This document shows positions 38,217 through 49,728 of a stretch of DNA of 64,000 bases, piece by piece. The stretch spans positions 7,316,001 through 7,380,000 of the forward strand of contig NZ_CP108131.1 in NCBI RefSeq assembly GCF_036203305.1, read 5' to 3'. The number at the start of each line of letters is the position of its first letter. Position 1 is the stretch's first letter. The DNA comes from Streptomyces sp. NBC_00190. Lineage in GTDB: Bacteria > Actinomycetota > Actinomycetes > Streptomycetales > Streptomycetaceae. The notes under the pieces are model-generated. The model did not search any database. It had not been told where the DNA came from and was given only the letters and a program-made list of their open reading frames with translations. Both the position numbers and the translations under genes were made by a program.

Positions 38217-39209
38217 TCAGCCCACGCGTTCGATGCGTGCTTGTCGGATGAGGTTCTTGCCGGGTTCGCGGACCTTGTCGAAGGCTGCGTTGTTGAGGAG
38301 GACGCAGCTGCCGGACGGGCCGTTCACGGTCACGGTGGTGGCTTGGCCGTTGTCGAGGTTCGTGACCTTCAGCTTCGTTCCCACGGGGAAGGTCCCGCTG
38401 GTTGCCGCCGGGGCTCCCGCCTGGCCCGACAGTGTCACGGTCGATCCGGGGCAGACCACTTCTCCGGTGGCCGGGGGTGCCTGTCCGGCTGCTGCGCCGG
38501 GTGTGCTTGTCGCGCTGGCCGGCGCGTCGTTGCCGGCGACGCGTTCGATGCGTGCTCGTCGGATGAGGTTCTTGCCGGGTTCGCGGACCTTGTCGAAGGC
38601 TGCGTTGTTGAGGAGGACGCAGCTGCCGGACGGGCCGTTCACGGTCACGGTGGTGGCTTGGCCGTTGTCGAGGTTCGTGACCTTCAGCTTCGTTCCCACG
38701 GGGAAGGTTCCGCTGGTTGCCGCCGGGGCTCCCGCCTGGCCTGACAGTGTCACCGTCGATCCGGGGCAGACCACTTCTCCGGTGGCCGGGGGTGCCTGTC
38801 CGGCTGCTGCGCCGGGTGTGCTTGTCGCGCTGGCCGGGGCGTCGTTGCCGGCGACGCGTTCGATGCGTGCTCGTCGGATGAGGTTCTTGCCGGGTTCGCG
38901 GACCTTGTCGAAGGCTGCGTTGTTGAGGAGGACGCAGCTGCCGGACGGGCCGTTCACGGTCACGGTGGTGGCTTGGCCGTTGTCGAGGTTCGTGACCTTC
39001 AGCTTCGTTCCCACGGGGAAGGTCCCGCTGGTTGCCGCCGGGGCTCCCGCCTCGCCGGACAGTGTCACCGTCGACCCCGGGCACACGACGTCGGGGATGG
39101 CGGCGTTGCCGGTCGCCACCGTGGCGATGACCCCTCCGGTCACCAGGGCTCCGGTGACGACAGAGAGCACGAGCTTCTTCTTAAAACTCATAGTCCGTTT
39201 CCGGGACAT
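38217..39209 (-). CDS. Exported protein with three 105-residue barrel-like repeats
   Basis: A 330-residue protein. A signal peptide or N-terminal anchor (residues 1-36, KKKLVLSVVTGALVTGGVIATVATGNA) is followed by three almost identical units. Each has CPGSTVTLSG, FPVGTKLKVTNLDNGQATTV and GSCVLLNNAAFDKVREPG, joined by Ala/Pro/Ser linkers. The core resembles the RlpA/double-psi beta-barrel pattern (GTxLxVTNLxNG), so binding of cell-wall glycan is possible; each unit has two cysteines that may form a disulphide. The ATG at 39209 follows GAGGAG. The first unit reads GEAG where the others read GQAG. Family assignment is tentative. Confidence 0.75.
   Translation of the reverse strand: MSRKRTMSFKKKLVLSVVTGALVTGGVIATVATGNAAIPDVVCPGSTVTLSGEAGAPAATSGTFPVGTKLKVTNLDNGQATTVTVNGPSGSCVLLNNAAFDKVREPGKNLIRRARIERVAGNDAPASATSTPGAAAGQAPPATGEVVCPGSTVTLSGQAGAPAATSGTFPVGTKLKVTNLDNGQATTVTVNGPSGSCVLLNNAAFDKVREPGKNLIRRARIERVAGNDAPASATSTPGAAAGQAPPATGEVVCPGSTVTLSGQAGAPAATSGTFPVGTKLKVTNLDNGQATTVTVNGPSGSCVLLNNAAFDKVREPGKNLIRQARIERVG
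38224..39094 (-). repeat. Three tandem DNA repeats of 315 bp
   Basis: The same sequence recurs with period exactly 315 bp (for example ACGCGTTCGATGCGTGC at 38224, 38539 and 38854), and the copies differ at only a few bases. The repeats are in frame with the exported protein gene. The near-identity implies recent duplication or continuing homogenization. Confidence 0.9.
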
Positions 39210-39705
39210 TGACACTCCTCGATCCGATGGACGCTGTCTCCCCCCGTCCTGGATACGCCCGACATCACACGCGAGGTCATTCCTTGTCGCCGCGTTACAA
39301 ATCCAGCGGTGAGGGGGTTTTGGGCGCCGCGCGGCATGCCACGCCGGCTCGGGGCTCACGGAGCACGTTCAAAGGCGCAGGTGGAAGCGCTGCCGCCCTT
39401 GGTGATCGACGCGTGCAGCGCTCGTGCCGGCCGTCGTGACCGACGCGGAGGCGAGGAGACCAGGCAGCCTTAAGGCTCAGTTGATCCACCCTTAATGCTC
39501 CGGCCGGACTTCGGGCCCGACACCGTGGATGGCGGCGCCCGCCCTCAGCGGACAACGAAGTCGTGGACACGATCATCTCCCTGATGGCGAAGCATGCCGA
39601 TTCCATGCGGGACCACTTCGCGCAGAAGCAGCCGCGGCGCGGGCCGGGTTCGACCCCGGCCCACGTGGCGGTCCGCATGCCATCCATACGAATCAGGGAA
39701 CAGAC
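39210..39705. other. Gap with possible gene debris
   Basis: About 500 bp. Frame +1 around 39555-39705 encodes EVVDTIISLMAKHADSMRDHF and a short tail, which looks protein-like but is not recognised and has no good start. Promoter signals for the exported repeat protein should lie near 39210-39300. Confidence 0.3.
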
Positions 39706-40240
39706 GTGACGCAGCCATTGCCGTACGAAGCGGATACCTCGTCCGAGGTGTCCGGCCGGACCACCGAGACTTCCTGGCCAGATCTGGGGATCGCCGTCAC
39801 CGCGGAGCTCGACGACAGGAACCCCGCATGAGCCGAACTGCTCTGGGAGTCGCTGCCGTACCGCAGCCTGCAGGGTCACGCGCTGGTGGCGGGAGAGCAC
39901 CTGTATCACGTGGCGCCGATCCACGAGCTGCTGTACACGCACCCGTCGCACCGGTTCGCCGACCGGCGCGAGGCGCCGAACGGGACCATGTTCCTCTCCG
40001 GACCGCAGCATCTGGGCATCAAGTACGGCGAGTTGACCGAACCGATGCCGGTCACGCCCGTCGGCCGGATCCGCCGCCTACGGCGGCCTCATCCGAGCCG
40101 CCGTCCAGGACGTGCCGATCGACTCCCTGCGCCACATGGCGCGCCTCCTGGTCGGCGTCCCCGCCGAGTTCCTGGGCTACTGCGGCCTGGAGAAACTGTG
40201 GTACTTCACCCAGCGCTCGGGCTGTGCCAGGCACCCGCCG
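39706..40240 (+). pseudogene. Broken cyclophilin-like/cucumopine-synthase-like gene
   Basis: The frame starts GTG-ACG-CAG, reads WPDLGIAVTAELDDRNPA, hits a TGA at 39829, and resumes in the same frame as ELLWESLPYRSLQGHALVAGEHLYHVAPI and KYGELTEPMP. After about 40060 the match moves to another frame: AYGGLIRAAVQDVPIDSLRHM and GVPAEFLGYCGLEKLWYFTQR. These segments correspond to the cyclophilin-like N-terminal and helical C-terminal parts of DUF3830/cucumopine-synthase-like proteins. The middle of the protein is missing. The gene therefore has a stop, a deletion and a frameshift. Confidence 0.7.
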
Positions 40241-40325
40241 CCGGCGAGATCGTCCGCGACCTGGTGCTCGGCAAGCTGCCCTGGACCGACACGACGCGTC
40301 TCACCACCGCTCGCTGCCCCGGTGG
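40225..40325 (+). pseudogene. C-terminal fragment of an FAD oxidoreductase gene
   Basis: A further frame reads CQAPAAGEIVRDLVLGKLPWTD followed by TTRLTTAR. This matches the usual end of DAO-family flavin oxidoreductases (sarcosine/glycine oxidase type). No upstream part is present. It directly adjoins the broken cyclophilin-like gene. Confidence 0.5.
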
Positions 40326-40747
40326 TTCAGCCGAGTCTGCGAAGGATCCACTGCACCCTGTCTTTCATACGTCTCTACAAGAGGAGTCAGTCGGCCAGCC
40401 AACTCCTTCATGGGTTCGGTGACTTCCCGCCACGTGGCCTGGCGGATGTACTTGCGCTATTCCGCATTGACAGCATGTGAACAGGCACGGAAGGGACAGT
40501 AGAGGTTTCCTGATGACAACTCAGACTTCTTCCGTCCGCACCACGCAGGACCTCGATGAGCCGATCACCGACCCGGAGCACATGGTCGGCGCACCGCCGC
40601 GCTGATCACCCGCGGGTGTCGCCGACCGAGCTGGTCGCAAGGCGGCACCCGCGGGACCCACTTGTTGGCCCGGCTGATCTGTCCGTGCGGTGTCCCGCAC
40701 GGCAGAGCATTCGGGTAATCCCCACCGTCTGCGACATAGGAGTGACC
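40326..40747. other. Gap upstream of the guanine deaminase gene
   Basis: About 420 bp with no convincing gene. It probably carries the deaminase promoter and further decayed sequence. Confidence 0.35.
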
Positions 40748-41251
40748 ATGACCGCGCACGCCCAGGAAACGAGCATCCAGGAGCTCGAGCGCAGCTGGAT
40801 GGACGAGGCCATCGGCCTTGCCACCAACAGCGTGAAGAACGGCGGCGGTCCGTTCGGCGCACTGATCGCCAAGGACGGCGCAATCGTGGCGATCGGGAAC
40901 AACAACGTCACCTCGAACCTGGACCCGACGGCCCATGGTGAGGTGACCGCGATCCGTGCCGCCTGCCAGATGCTGGGCACCTTCTCGCTCGAGGGCTGCG
41001 TGCTGGTCACCTCGTGTGAGCCGTGTCCGATGTGTCTTTCCTCTGCGCTGTGGGCGAGAGTCGACCGGATCCTCTTCGCCGCCGATCGGGATGACGCCGC
41101 GGTGGCCGGTTTCGACGACCGCAAGTTCTACGACCTGTTCGAAAAGAGGCCCGCGGAGCTGTGGCCGATGACGATCGAGCGAGTGGACATGCCGAACCGT
41201 ACGGCGCCGTTCGACGCGTGGCTGGCCAAGTCCGACCGCATCGACTACTGA
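40748..41251 (+). CDS. Guanine deaminase-like nucleoside/base deaminase
   Basis: A 167-residue zinc deaminase of the cytidine-deaminase fold. The zinc site is visible: His63-Ala/Gly-Glu65 (TAHGEV) and Cys93-Pro-Met-Cys96 (EPCPMC). Length and motifs match the GuaD-type guanine deaminases that convert guanine to xanthine. The ATG at 40748 follows AGGAG by 6 nt. The convergent xanthine dehydrogenase genes would take xanthine on to urate, which supports this function over cytosine or tRNA deamination. Confidence 0.87.
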   Translation: MTAHAQETSIQELERSWMDEAIGLATNSVKNGGGPFGALIAKDGAIVAIGNNNVTSNLDPTAHGEVTAIRAACQMLGTFSLEGCVLVTSCEPCPMCLSSALWARVDRILFAADRDDAAVAGFDDRKFYDLFEKRPAELWPMTIERVDMPNRTAPFDAWLAKSDRIDY

Positions 41252-41382
41252 ACACCTGGTTCACCGCGCACCGGCATCGAGCGAATCGCGGAAGCCTCAG
41301 GACTCACTTGTCGTGACCTGGGGCTTTTGCCTTTCCTTCACCGCCGATGCCGGTTGGGGTGACGGGCGTGGGCGTGCCGAAG

Positions 41383-41428
41383 GGGTGCCCCGCGCGCATG
41401 TGTGCGTTCGCACGAGCGCGGGGCACCC
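41383..41428. terminator. Strong bidirectional terminator between guanine deaminase and xdhC
   Basis: GGGTGCCCCGCGC (41383-41395) pairs perfectly over 13 bp with 41416-41428. The loop holds a second small hairpin, GTGCGTTCGCAC. It lies between two convergent genes. Confidence 0.75.
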
Positions 41429-41448
41429 TTGTCGATGCGGGTGGAGAG

Positions 41449-42259
41449 TCAGTCGCCCTCGGTTTCGAAGGTGTGCAGCAAATCGGCAGCGACGCTCACG
41501 GCGATCGTCGCGGGTTCCTTGCCGGTGATGTCGGCCAGCCCGATCGGGGTCTTGATCCGATCGATGGTGGCCTCGTCGTGACCGCCCTCGGTGGAGAGGC
41601 GTTTGCGGAACCGCACCCACTTGGCCGCCGAACCGATCAGCCCGATGGAGCCGAGGTGGGTGGTGCGCAAGGCGGCGTCGCACAGAGCGGCGTCCTCGGC
41701 ATGATCATGGGTCATGATCAGGATGTGGGTGCCGCGCGGCAGCTCCTCCAGCACCTCCTCGGGCAGCAGCGGCGTGTGATGCACATGTACCTGCGCCACC
41801 GCGTCCGCCAGCACGTCGAGCCGCTCCTTGGCGAGCATGTCGGAGCGGGTGTCGATCAGGTGGAGGTCGAGGTCTTGGCGTGCCATGATGCGCGCCAGTT
41901 CCAGCCCGACGTGCCCCACGCCGAAGACCGCCACCGCCCGTACCACTGGCAGGGGTTCGAGCAGCACCGAGACCGTGCCGCCGCAGCACTGCACGCCGTG
42001 CTGGTTGGTCACTTTGTCGTTCAGGGCGAAATCGATCAGCTCGGGCTCAGGCTTGGACGCGGCGATCATCTCCCGCGCCCGATCGATCGCGACGGCCTCC
42101 ACGTTGCCGCCGCCGATCGAGCCCCACGTCTCACTCTGCCCCACCACCAGCTTCGCACCGGCGTCGCGCGGGGCATGGCCGCGCACGGTCGCGACGGTCA
42201 CCAGCACGCCGGCTTCCCGGCGTGCCCGCAACCGTGCGACCGCGGCGACCCACGTCATG

Positions 42260-42267
<8 letters not shown>
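41449..42267 (-). CDS. xdhC: XdhC/CoxI-family molybdenum cofactor maturation protein
   Basis: A 272-residue protein of the XdhC family, which binds sulfurated molybdenum cofactor and inserts it into xanthine dehydrogenase. Motifs include VTVATVRGHAPRDAGAKLVV, GSIGGGNVE, the Cys-Cys pair QCCGGTVSVLLEPL, and the Rossmann segment AVFGVGHVGLELARI. The start overlaps the end of xdhB by 8 bp, so it is the last gene of the xdhA-xdhB-xdhC operon. Confidence 0.92.
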
Positions 42268-44652
<2,385 letters not shown>

Positions 44653-44656
<4 letters not shown>

Positions 44657-46134
44657 GACGACACCGCCTCGGTGGTTTGCGCGTACAGCTTCAGCAGGCT
44701 CTGGCCCAGCATCGCGGAACGGTAGAGGGAACTGGCGCGGTGATCGCTCATCGGTGTGCCCTCGCCCCGCAGCTCCCGGGCAGCGGCCTCGACGGTCTCC
44801 GTCGACCACCGCTTGCCCTCCAGGGCCGCCTCGGCGGCGAGGGACCGGATCGGGGTGGCGGCCACGCCGCCCAGGCCGATGCGGGCCTTGCGGACGATCC
44901 CGTCCTCGATGTCGAGCGCGAAAGCGACCGCCACGCTGGAGATGTCGTCGAAGCGCCGCTTGGCGATCTTGTGGAAGGCCACGACCGGCGACAGCGGCAA
45001 CGGGATGCGTACCGAGCGGATCAGCTCGCCGGGACGCCGCACGCTCTGCCGGTAGCCGGTGAAGTAGTCCGCCAGCGGGACCTCGCGCTCACCGTCGGCG
45101 CCGGCGAGCACCACCGATGCCTCCAGCGCGAGCAGCACCGGCGGACTGTCGCCGATGGGGGAGCCGGTACCCAGGTTGCCGCCGAGGGTCGCGCCGTTGC
45201 GGATGAGCCGGGACGCGAACTGCGGGAACAGTTCAGCCAGCAGCGGGACGTCGCCGTCGAGACGGCGTTCGATCTCGGTGAGCGTCAGCGCCGCCCCGAT
45301 CTCGATGTGGTCGGATGCGACCCGCAGCTTGCGCAGTTCGGGCAGCCGGTCGATGCCGACCACGCAATCGGCCCGTCGGGAACGGATGTTCACCTCGACG
45401 CCCCAGTCGGTGGAGCCGGCGACCACCACCGCGTCGGGCCGCTCGCGCAGCAACTGCAGCGTTTCGGCGAGGGTGTTCTTCCGCAGGAACGTGCTGTCGT
45501 CCTGGGTGTATTCGGTGGCGACCGGTGCGGGCGGGGACTGCTCGCGACGCTGCGCCAGCGGGTCCTCGTCCGTGGGCGTACCGACGGCGAACGCGGCATC
45601 GCGAATCGGGCGATAGCCGGTGCACCGGCACAGGTTCCCGCTCAGCGCGTGCAGATCGAAACCGTTCGGACCGTGCTCGGCGTCGGCGTCGTCGCCCGAG
45701 TCAGCGCTGTCGCCCGGCTCCCCGTGCGCGCAGCGGTCGGGCCGGTAGTACTCGGCGGCCATACTGCAGATGAATCCCGGAGTGCAGTAGCCGCACTGGG
45801 AGCCGCCACGGACCGCCATCTCCTCCTGCACCGGGTGCAGGGTGGCCGGTGTGCCGGGCTCGCCGGCGGTCGCGAGGCCCTCGGAGGTGATGACCTCCTG
45901 ACCGTCGAGGGCCGCTGCCGGGACCAGGCAGGCGTTGACCGCCACCCAGTCGGTGGGCTTGTTCACTCCGGGGCGAGCCACCAGGATCGAACAGGCGCCG
46001 CACTCACCCTCGGCGCAGCCCTCCTTGGTTCCCGTGAGGCCGCGCTCGCGCAGGAAATCAAGCGCTGTGGTGTGGGGCGCAGCCGGTGAAATCGGTGCTT
46101 CTTTCCCGTTGACCGTGATCCGCGCCGCTACCAT
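44653..46134 (-). CDS. xdhA: Xanthine dehydrogenase, 2Fe-2S and FAD subunit
   Basis: A 493-residue subunit that fuses two iron-sulfur domains and an FAD domain. Residues 1-90 have the plant-type 2Fe-2S motif (GCAEGECGACSIL), 100-190 the second cluster (CGYCTPGFICSM and CRCTGYRPI), and from about 215 the FAD-binding domain (VVVAGSTDWGVEVN, then TLGGNLGTGSPIGDSPPVL). It passes electrons from the molybdenum centre to NAD+. I chose the ATG at 46134, where the ferredoxin domain begins (MVAARITVNGKEAP). It is the first gene of the operon, with a 545-bp upstream gap holding operator-like repeats. Confidence 0.94.
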
Positions 46135-46286
46135 GGCAGGCCTTCGTTTCGGTGCGTGATCGGTCGATGCATCATGTTCGCCAATTTCAGGCAGCTTTCT
46201 GTGTTCAGACGCGCCGCGCGTGAGAGGAACGGGCGCAGAAAGGCACGCAACAGCGACGTGCCGGAAGGTGTGACGGGAAACCCGGA

Positions 46287-46329
46287 ATGTGCCGCGAACG
46301 GGCACATGACGTGCCGCGAACGGGCACAT
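46287..46329. promoter_or_regulatory. Two tandem palindromic sites upstream of xdhA
   Basis: ATGTGCC-N7-GGCACAT at 46287-46307 is followed by ACGTGCC-N7-GGCACAT at 46309-46329, with the same spacer GCGAACG, a period of exactly 22 bp. They lie about 150 bp upstream of the xdhA start. This is the layout of a dimeric regulator's operator pair, probably controlling the xdhABC operon. Confidence 0.65.
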
Positions 46330-46595
46330 CAGAACGGCGTGCTAGCAGCCGTGCGCGATCCGACCCGGAACCCAGACCGTGCACTGGGCGAGGCGACCAA
46401 GATCAGAGCTGGTGTACATCCGCCGGTCGCCTCCTTCCGGTCGTCATGGGTCGGCAATTACCGCAAGCTAGTGGCTCAGGCCACACAGGTCAAGAGAGTG
46501 ACCTCGGCGTCTCAAGGACCGATCGGATCCGAGGCCGCGAGGAGGGGGAGGGGAAGGGGAGGGAGGGGAGCGCGGTGCCGGCGGAGATACGGCGA

Positions 46596-46626
46596 TGCCG
46601 GCCCGCGAAGGATTCGCGGGCCGGCA
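46596..46626 (-). terminator. 14-bp stem terminator of the carotenoid oxygenase gene
   Basis: TGCCGGCCCGCGAA (46596-46609) pairs perfectly with 46613-46626 around a 3-nt loop, 54 bp beyond the minus-strand stop codon. Purine-rich G/A sequence (46540-46575) lies just beyond. Confidence 0.75.
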
Positions 46627-46652
46627 GGGGTGGGTCTCGTCGCGTCGCCGGG

Positions 46653-46706
46653 TCAGCCCTCGGCGCCGTCCAGGGAGGTTCAGCCCTCGGCGCCGTCCAG
46701 GGAGGT
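46653..46706. repeat. 27-bp tandem duplication at the end of the carotenoid oxygenase gene
   Basis: The 27-bp unit at 46680-46706, which encodes the last eight residues and the stop, is exactly repeated at 46653-46679, just beyond the stop. If the stop at 46680 were read through, the same C-terminus would be repeated. Confidence 0.85.
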
Positions 46707-48044
46707 GTCGGGGATCCACGAGCCGTGGAGTCCGGCGCTCACCCGGTGGGGCAGGTGGACGGTGGCGACGTGGTCGAGGCCGGAAGCGTCGAGGACCAGC
46801 AGGTGCGAGGCGTCCTGCTTGAGGTCGGAGACGACGGTCAGGAGGTAGCCGTCGTCCTCGCCCGCGGCCCCGGCCGCGGGGACGAACACCGCTTCGCTGG
46901 GCATGCGGGCGTCGCCGACCTGGCGAATGCGGCGGGCGCCGCTGGTGCGGTCGTACTTGACGACGCCGTAGCCGCCGAAGCCCTTCTCGTCGGGGAACGA
47001 GATGGCGTACTGGAAGCGGTTCTCGGCGCCCAGGTAGTCCTCGTTGAGAGTGGGGAACTCCACCGCGAGGTCGTCGATGATCTGCTCGTCGACGGTACCG
47101 GAGGCCATGTCGACCACCCAGCGGCGCGTGTAGGAGCGGGAGACCGGCTCGGTACCCCGCCCGGGAGCGCCGACCCACCAGTTCCAGGACAGCCGGAATC
47201 CCTCGCGGTCCACGGTGGGGCCTTCCAGGACGATGCGGCCCTGGCCGTCCTCGTAGGCGTTGGAGACGTGGAGCATGTTGCCCGGTTCGATGGAGAACCA
47301 GCGGGTGCGGCCGGCGCCGTCGCTGCCGCGCGGCATGATGCCGATGCGCGAGAGCTGCTGGTCGCTCCAGCCGTAGGGGATGCCGGAGTGCTCGGTCGGG
47401 TCGAAGGTGACGTTGCCCTCGACGAAGACCACGTGGTTGCGGGTGAGGGCGAAGTCGTGCTTGAGGGAGGCCGTCGCTCCCGGGACCTCGGCGCTGTCGA
47501 CGATCTCGCCCTTGGCATCGGCGACGTAGTACGTCAGGAACGGCGGGAACGGGGAGGACCCGAAGAAGTGCAGCTCCCCCGTCACCGGGTCCTCCTTGGG
47601 GTGCGCCGTCATCGCGGTCCGCAGCTTGCCGCGGAAGTCGTGGGCTCCGACCGTTTCCAGCTCCGGGGTGAGCTCGAAGGGGAGGTTCGCCTCGCACAGG
47701 GCGAGGAGGCGACCGCCGTGTTCGATGACGTGGGTGCCGGCGGCGCTGGCCGTCAGGTCCGGGCCCTGCTCCGTCATGTACGGGGCGCCCTCCAGCGCGG
47801 GGGTGTGCACCCAGCGGTTGCGGTACCACTCCGCCCGGCCCTCGCGCAGCCGGATCCCGTGGACCATGCCGCTGCCCTTGAACCAGTGCGTCGGGGTGAC
47901 CCCGGGCTTGGGGTTGTGGCCGTTGCGGAGCAGCCGGCCGGTCAGCTCGGGGGGCAGGGTGCCCTCGACGGTGAGGCCGGTGGCGGTGACCTCGTTGGTG
48001 ACGGGGGTGTAGTGACCGGTCAGGTACGGCTTGTCGGCAGTCAT
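46680..48044 (-). CDS. Carotenoid cleavage oxygenase family protein
   Basis: A 454-residue non-haem iron oxygenase that cleaves C=C bonds of carotenoids, apocarotenoids or stilbenes. Family patterns: GRLLRNGHNPKPG, HWFKGSGMVHGIRL, TAMTAHPKEDPVTGELHFFG, KHDFALTRNHVVFVEG and the C-terminal LHGSWIPD. Conserved His in AHPK, HDFAL and LHGSW fit the four-His iron site. The start MTADKPYLTG at 48044 is chosen because the upstream extension is low-complexity. It is followed upstream on the same strand by an MFS exporter, an ATPase regulator and a P450, with which it may form a pathway. The substrate is unknown. Confidence 0.9.
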   Translation of the reverse strand: MTADKPYLTGHYTPVTNEVTATGLTVEGTLPPELTGRLLRNGHNPKPGVTPTHWFKGSGMVHGIRLREGRAEWYRNRWVHTPALEGAPYMTEQGPDLTASAAGTHVIEHGGRLLALCEANLPFELTPELETVGAHDFRGKLRTAMTAHPKEDPVTGELHFFGSSPFPPFLTYYVADAKGEIVDSAEVPGATASLKHDFALTRNHVVFVEGNVTFDPTEHSGIPYGWSDQQLSRIGIMPRGSDGAGRTRWFSIEPGNMLHVSNAYEDGQGRIVLEGPTVDREGFRLSWNWWVGAPGRGTEPVSRSYTRRWVVDMASGTVDEQIIDDLAVEFPTLNEDYLGAENRFQYAISFPDEKGFGGYGVVKYDRTSGARRIRQVGDARMPSEAVFVPAAGAAGEDDGYLLTVVSDLKQDASHLLVLDASGLDHVATVHLPHRVSAGLHGSWIPDTSLDGAEG

Positions 48045-48096
48045 GGCAGGAGACTTCTTTCGGTTGATGTGACGATGTGTCAGGTAGGTGGTTTGT

Positions 48097-49593
48097 TCAG
48101 CCCGCGACGTGAGGCGGGCGGACGAGCCGCTCGCCGGGTACCGGTTCGTGCACGCCGGAGGTGGTTGCGGTGCGCGGTCCGGCGCGGCGGGCGAGGTACA
48201 GGGCGAGGAGGGCGGTGGCGGCCAGGACCGAGGCCGAGACCGTGAAGGCAGTGCGGTAGCCGGCGGTGAGCGCCTCCAGGCGCGGCTGGTGGACGGCGGC
48301 GTGAGCGGTGACGGAACCGGCCAGGGTCGCCAGGGCGGCGAGGCCGATCGCACCTCCGACCTGGCGGGTGGTGTTCACCAGGCCGCCGGCCAGCCCCGCG
48401 TCCTGCGGCGGGACACCTTCCACGGCGAGCGCGGTGAGCTGGACGAAGGCGACGCTCAGACCCAGACCGACCAGGACGGTCGGACCGAGGACGTCCGTGG
48501 CGTAGCTGCCGTGGGCGCTGATCCGGGACAGCCACAGCAGGCCCGCGGCCTCGGTGAACAGGGCCGCGGTCAACGCCGTGGTGGCGCCGATGCGCCGGGC
48601 GATCCGGGGTGCCACGGCCGCGCCGAGCATATTGGCCGCCGCGAGCGGGAGTTGACCGGCTCCGGTGACCAGGGGATCCGACCCCAGGACCTGTTGCTGG
48701 TAGAGCGGCAGGAAGAAGAACAGCGCGATCCACACGGACCCCAGCAGCGCCATCAGCAGGTTGCCCGCGGCGACCCGGCCGGTGGTGAACAGGCGTGGCG
48801 GTACCAGGGCGTTCGGTCGGCGCAGTTCGATCACGGCGAAGGCCGCGAAGAGCGCGGCGGCGCCGACGAGCGCGCCCAGCACCCGGGCGTCCGTCCAGCC
48901 GGCGCCGCGTGCGGTGGTCAGTCCCCAGACCAGGCAGGTCAGGGCGACGGTGACGACGACGGTGCCCAGCAGGTCGAACGGCCCGGTCGCCCGGGCGGCC
49001 GTCCGTGGTACGAGCACCACCACGGCGACCAGGACCAGGGCCGTCCCGAGCGCCACGAAATGGAAGATCCAGGGCCAGCCCCAGGCCTGGGTCAGGGCGC
49101 CACCCAGCACGACGCCGCCCGCCCCACCCGCGCCGGAGACCGCGCCCCACACCCCCAGTGCCCTGCCCCGCCCGGGTCCGGGCGGGAACAGGTCCATCGC
49201 CAGGGCGAGCGCGGCCGGGGCGATGGCCGCGGCACCGAGGCCCTGAATGGCACGTGCCGCGATGAGCACGTTCGCGGAGGCGGCCAGTCCCGCCATCAGC
49301 GAGGCCACCGCGAACAGCGCGAGACCAAGGACCAGCACCCGGCGGCGCCCGAGGAGATCGGCCGCCCGGCCGCCCGCCAGGAGCAGCGCCCCGAAGGCCA
49401 GGCCGTAGGCGTTGACCACCCAGGTGGTGCCGCCGTCCGACAGCCCCACCCCGGCGCCGATCTGCGCAAGCGCCACATTCACGATCGAAGTGGCGAGCAT
49501 GACCGTGAACTGGGCTGCGGCGAGCGCCGCGAGCGCGGCTCCCGGCCGAGGTGCGGGCGGCGCCGGGGCCGTCGGTGTGCGTGGGAGGTTCAT
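48097..49593 (-). CDS. MFS drug-efflux transporter (DHA2-like)
   Basis: A 498-residue major facilitator with about 14 membrane segments. Visible motifs are GGRAADLLGRRRVLVLG (motif A, loop 2-3), WVVNAYGLAFGALLLAGG and LALAMDLFPPGPGRGRALGVWGAVSGAG (motif C-like). Such transporters export small hydrophobic compounds in exchange for protons. The ATG at 49593 (MNLPRTPTAP) is preceded by no strong Shine-Dalgarno site, but upstream frames are not membrane-like. It lies 52 bp upstream of the carotenoid oxygenase start on the same strand, which suggests export of that pathway's product. Confidence 0.9.
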   Translation of the reverse strand: MNLPRTPTAPAPPAPRPGAALAALAAAQFTVMLATSIVNVALAQIGAGVGLSDGGTTWVVNAYGLAFGALLLAGGRAADLLGRRRVLVLGLALFAVASLMAGLAASANVLIAARAIQGLGAAAIAPAALALAMDLFPPGPGRGRALGVWGAVSGAGGAGGVVLGGALTQAWGWPWIFHFVALGTALVLVAVVVLVPRTAARATGPFDLLGTVVVTVALTCLVWGLTTARGAGWTDARVLGALVGAAALFAAFAVIELRRPNALVPPRLFTTGRVAAGNLLMALLGSVWIALFFFLPLYQQQVLGSDPLVTGAGQLPLAAANMLGAAVAPRIARRIGATTALTAALFTEAAGLLWLSRISAHGSYATDVLGPTVLVGLGLSVAFVQLTALAVEGVPPQDAGLAGGLVNTTRQVGGAIGLAALATLAGSVTAHAAVHQPRLEALTAGYRTAFTVSASVLAATALLALYLARRAGPRTATTSGVHEPVPGERLVRPPHVAG

Positions 49594-49728
49594 GGCGCAC
49601 AGACTCGTGCGGGACGCTGTCCACTTTCCAGGCAGAAAACGGGCCGGGACTGTCCAGTCCTGTCCGCACCCGTCCATCGGCCGCGCGCAGCCGTGCGTCG
49701 GCGGACGCACGGACGCCGAGGGCGCCGG

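Noticed and set aside
36394..39084. 896-codon minus-strand frame with RQRPSHHRDRE-like repeats
   Set aside because: The repeats are only the 315-bp DNA repeats read in the wrong frame, and the rest is antisense to the lipase gene.
38224..39094. Possible CRISPR or satellite array
   Set aside because: The 315-bp units are in frame within an exported protein gene and have no unique spacers.
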